Made by a program: the position numbers and the translations under genes. From Cyclostephanos tholiformis (taxonomy: Eukaryota > Bacillariophyta > Thalassiosirophyceae > Thalassiosirales > Thalassiosiraceae), in contig JALLPB010000377.1 in the NCBI GenBank assembly GCA_036939975.1, positions 1 through 19,382 on the forward strand: a DNA stretch of 19,382 nt, read 5' to 3'. The notes beneath the pieces are model-generated. The model had not been told where the DNA came from. It did not search any database and was given only the letters and a program-made list of their open reading frames with translations. Shown here in pieces: positions 17,103 through 19,382 of this stretch (position 1 is its first letter; every line of letters begins with the position of its first letter).

Positions 17103-18420
17103 TCACATTGTGATACTGCATGTTGAGTAGAGCCTCTGGGTGGCAGCAGGTATCATACTTCTTGTCATTTTTAGTTGCCAAGATGAACTTCGCAGATAGT
17201 CATTGAAATTGGCCTCTCCACCAAACAAGGAGATTACCTGATTCTTGACCGTGATAAAAAATAGATGAATCTTGTCAGTTTTTTTGAATACAATGACCAA
17301 AAAATGAAAACAGGCATCCATAATTTCACCATCACCATCAACTGAGAACATGTCAGACCGAGCTCCGTTGTTTGGAAAAGCACATGGAGAGAAGTTCAGT
17401 TTGACACAGCTTTTTTCATATGCAACATTTCCAACCAATTGGTGGAGAAGCTGACAGCAAGTCAATTGATGATTGCCATTTGATCAACAAGTTGCAGTAG
17501 TTGGATGAAGATCCTTGCTCACAGAATGATAACTCAGATGACATGTAATGCATCAGTAGAGGAAGCATCTCATTTTCTTCAAGATTCCATTGAACAGACC
17601 AGGGTAGACTTGGTGGCACCAATCATAACTTGAAACCATTGATAGTCTGCTTCCCTTTGAAGACAGGGATGAAATCAAGCCAAGCTCTCCATATACCTAC
17701 CAATACAGGATGGTATTTCCCCTCCTCACCCCAATCTGTTGGAACCAATATGGGAGAGTCAATAAGGACTCCTCCTCCATTGTTGTCATTTGAAATGCAA
17801 TGTTGTTTAGCTCTGCTGCTGATCTTGTCATCATTGTCATTGTAATTGGATTCTAGCTCTAAGGAGTCGAGTATGTGAAAATTTGCTCAACATCGGCTTT
17901 ATCATCCGGAATGTGATGTTGTTTAGATCAGCAGTCCAGCAAGATACAATGCTCCATATTCTTCTTTCCAAGGTGGATAGTCTTGTGCCAATATGTATTC
18001 TCAGAAGACAGCTGGCAAAGTTGTTTGGATACAGCCTGAGACTCAATCATTGTCATTTTTAAACTAATTTAAAAAATATTGAGATGAGAAGAAGAAGCAA
18101 AAAAATACTGAAAAGCATTAAGGCATGTCTGATGTGCTATAATCTCTTCCCTTGTACATGGCTCCTTCTTGTATCTTCATCTTCATTGATGTTGTGGTGG
18201 TCCTCTCCTTGTCCTAGTCCTTGATTTCATCATCATGGTCCTTCCCCTCATCCTTGTTGTCATAGAACATGTGCCCGCCACTGTCTTTTGAAAGTTTAGC
18301 TTGCAATCAGTCAGCATTTTGCCATCTCATCACTACAGTAGAAATTGAGTTGATCAACATCTTGTCAAGCTCCTTCTCAACTTGCATGCCTATACTCCCA
18401 GCCAATGGTCCAAAAGAGAG
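17103..18420 (-). pseudogene. Heavily broken gene of unknown family
   Basis: Long protein-like stretches follow one another on the minus strand. From about 18414 to 18121 the frame reads FGALSFGPLAGSIGMQ and later GGHMFYDNKDEGKDHDDE, with TGA at 18309-18307 and TAG at 18216-18214. From an ATG at 18056 it reads MTMIESQAVSKQLCQLSSEN, with TGA at 17930-17928. After a one-base shift at a T run (plus-strand A run 17878-17881) it reads ILVPTDWGEEGKYHPVLVGI, with TGA at 17625-17623, and then WSVQWNLEENEMLPLLMHYM. After another shift near 17465 it reads FSPCAFPNNGARSDMFSVDG and FFITVKNQVISLFGGEANF, ending at 17103. The segment between 18118 and 18057 may be intron or linker. The pieces read like one protein of at least 400 residues. 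No family is recognised. A relic of a repeated element is likely but not shown. Confidence 0.45.
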
Positions 18421-19382
18421 AGCGCCAAAACCTCAAACATTCCAAAATCAGATGGCGTGACACGCTAATTTCAGTGCATTCCTTTTTGGATGTTTGATGT
18501 GCCTCCCCCTTTTGTAAATGCTTTGTCTGTCCGTACATACCCCCCCAAACCAGTAGTGGAAGTATTTTCTCATAAAAGTATTACCTTTGAACACGTTCAT
18601 GGTATTACTCCTCTGTATGCTGTAAAAAATAAGGTGACTGCCAAAATTGGTTTTAAATATAGACCCCCAAAATTTAGGATTTTTTCAGGTGATTTCTTTT
18701 AGCGGATAGATGAAAAACATATCGTCTAGTATGGGCGGAGGCAAAATTTGTAGGTATGAGCTACATTTTTAACTTGTGCATAAAATTTGTATGGATGTCA
18801 TGCCGCCACTCCCATAAGACCCACACAAGAATTGTAGCCCATGACTTCAAGTTTCCAACGGTATGTTGGTGAATATCTGGTTCTGAGTTTGACCATAAAC
18901 AATCAAGTTCCCCTGAGCATTACCACCCCTAGGTCATATACCTTCATATTTTATGAATCATAGAATCTACTTGGAAATTGGTACATGATTGTCATAAAAT
19001 TTTGGCCAAATCAAGCAAAAAATTTAATACTTTCCATATGAACTTATAATTCTCCTTCTAATCGGCTTGCAATTTGATGCATCTCCATCCTAATTTTATC
19101 CACCGTGCGAATGGCATCAGATTTTGCTGGCTACTTGCCAAGAGCACGAATAGCCATATCGACGTGGCATTTCAACCACAATCACTCATTTTCCGTGGAA
19201 ATACCTCTGAACAACCAAATATTGATCTGGCAAAATTAATTTTATCTACAGATCAAATTAACTGTTTTTTTAACGTTTATTGTACAACATCAAAATTCAT
19301 GTTTAGGAAAAACAATATATTGTACATTAGATCATTTATTTGTATTTTTAATCCAATTAATTGTATCAAAATACATGTCTAT
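18421..19382. other. AT-rich end of the window with no recognised gene
   Basis: A 70-codon open frame at 18490-18702 (plus) has no recognised motif. A 12-bp palindrome ACAATATATTGT lies near 19311. Nothing else is supported on either strand. Confidence 0.5.

Noticed and set aside
1968..18420. In-frame TGA codons as selenocysteine or as a reassigned codon
   Set aside because: TGA ends the intact LRR gene here. The TGA-bearing frames also contain frameshifts and other stops, and no selenocysteine insertion element was seen.
1..19382. CRISPR arrays, rRNA genes or bacterial operon structure
   Set aside because: No regularly spaced direct repeats with unique spacers, no rRNA-like sequence and no closely packed same-strand genes were seen. 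The spliced LRR gene marks this as eukaryotic.

Overview
The window looks like nuclear DNA of a diatom, most likely a centric one. The main evidence is a large leucine-rich-repeat (LRR) membrane protein of a type common in diatoms: a long disordered N-terminus, one membrane helix, a Pro/Thr stalk, plant-type LRRs and a closing Cys-rich CxCCxxCC tail. A Tic22-like protein with a signal peptide (complex-plastid biology), a short GT-AG intron and a piggyBac-type transposase with a long N-terminal extension fit this. Genus and species cannot be told from the sequence.

Layout. Positions 1-5533 are AT-rich, poor in CpG and without a convincing intact gene. They hold two related fold-back repeats (1054-1162 and 3771-3877), an inverted repeat pair (about 1218-1262 and 3628-3700) that could bound an old element, a broken 2-oxoglutarate/Fe(II) dioxygenase-like gene (1968-2546, minus), a broken acidic reading frame (2991-3160, plus), a cluster of TGTTTAC motifs and a CAG microsatellite. 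A single N at 2577 between two identical 31-bp copies marks an assembly join. Positions 5534-8867 are a piggyBac-like transposon: the catalytic core is intact, and the N-terminal part is interrupted by three apparent one-base frameshifts, all at short G runs.

Positions 9249-16149 are the gene-dense, CpG-rich part. They hold a Tic22-like protein (minus), a small membrane protein of unknown function (minus) and the LRR protein (plus, two exons). The last two are transcribed divergently from a 482-bp spacer. Positions 16150-19382 return to AT-rich sequence, with a 72-bp tandem repeat (period divisible by 3) and a heavily broken but still readable minus-strand gene of unknown function (about 17103-18420).

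The three apparently functional host genes show no obvious shared pathway: one probably concerns plastid protein import, one is an unknown membrane protein and one is probably a surface receptor or adhesion-type protein. The flanks look like transposon-rich sequence of different ages. The CpG-rich piggyBac copy appears younger than the CpG-poor relics, whose in-frame stops are mostly TGA.
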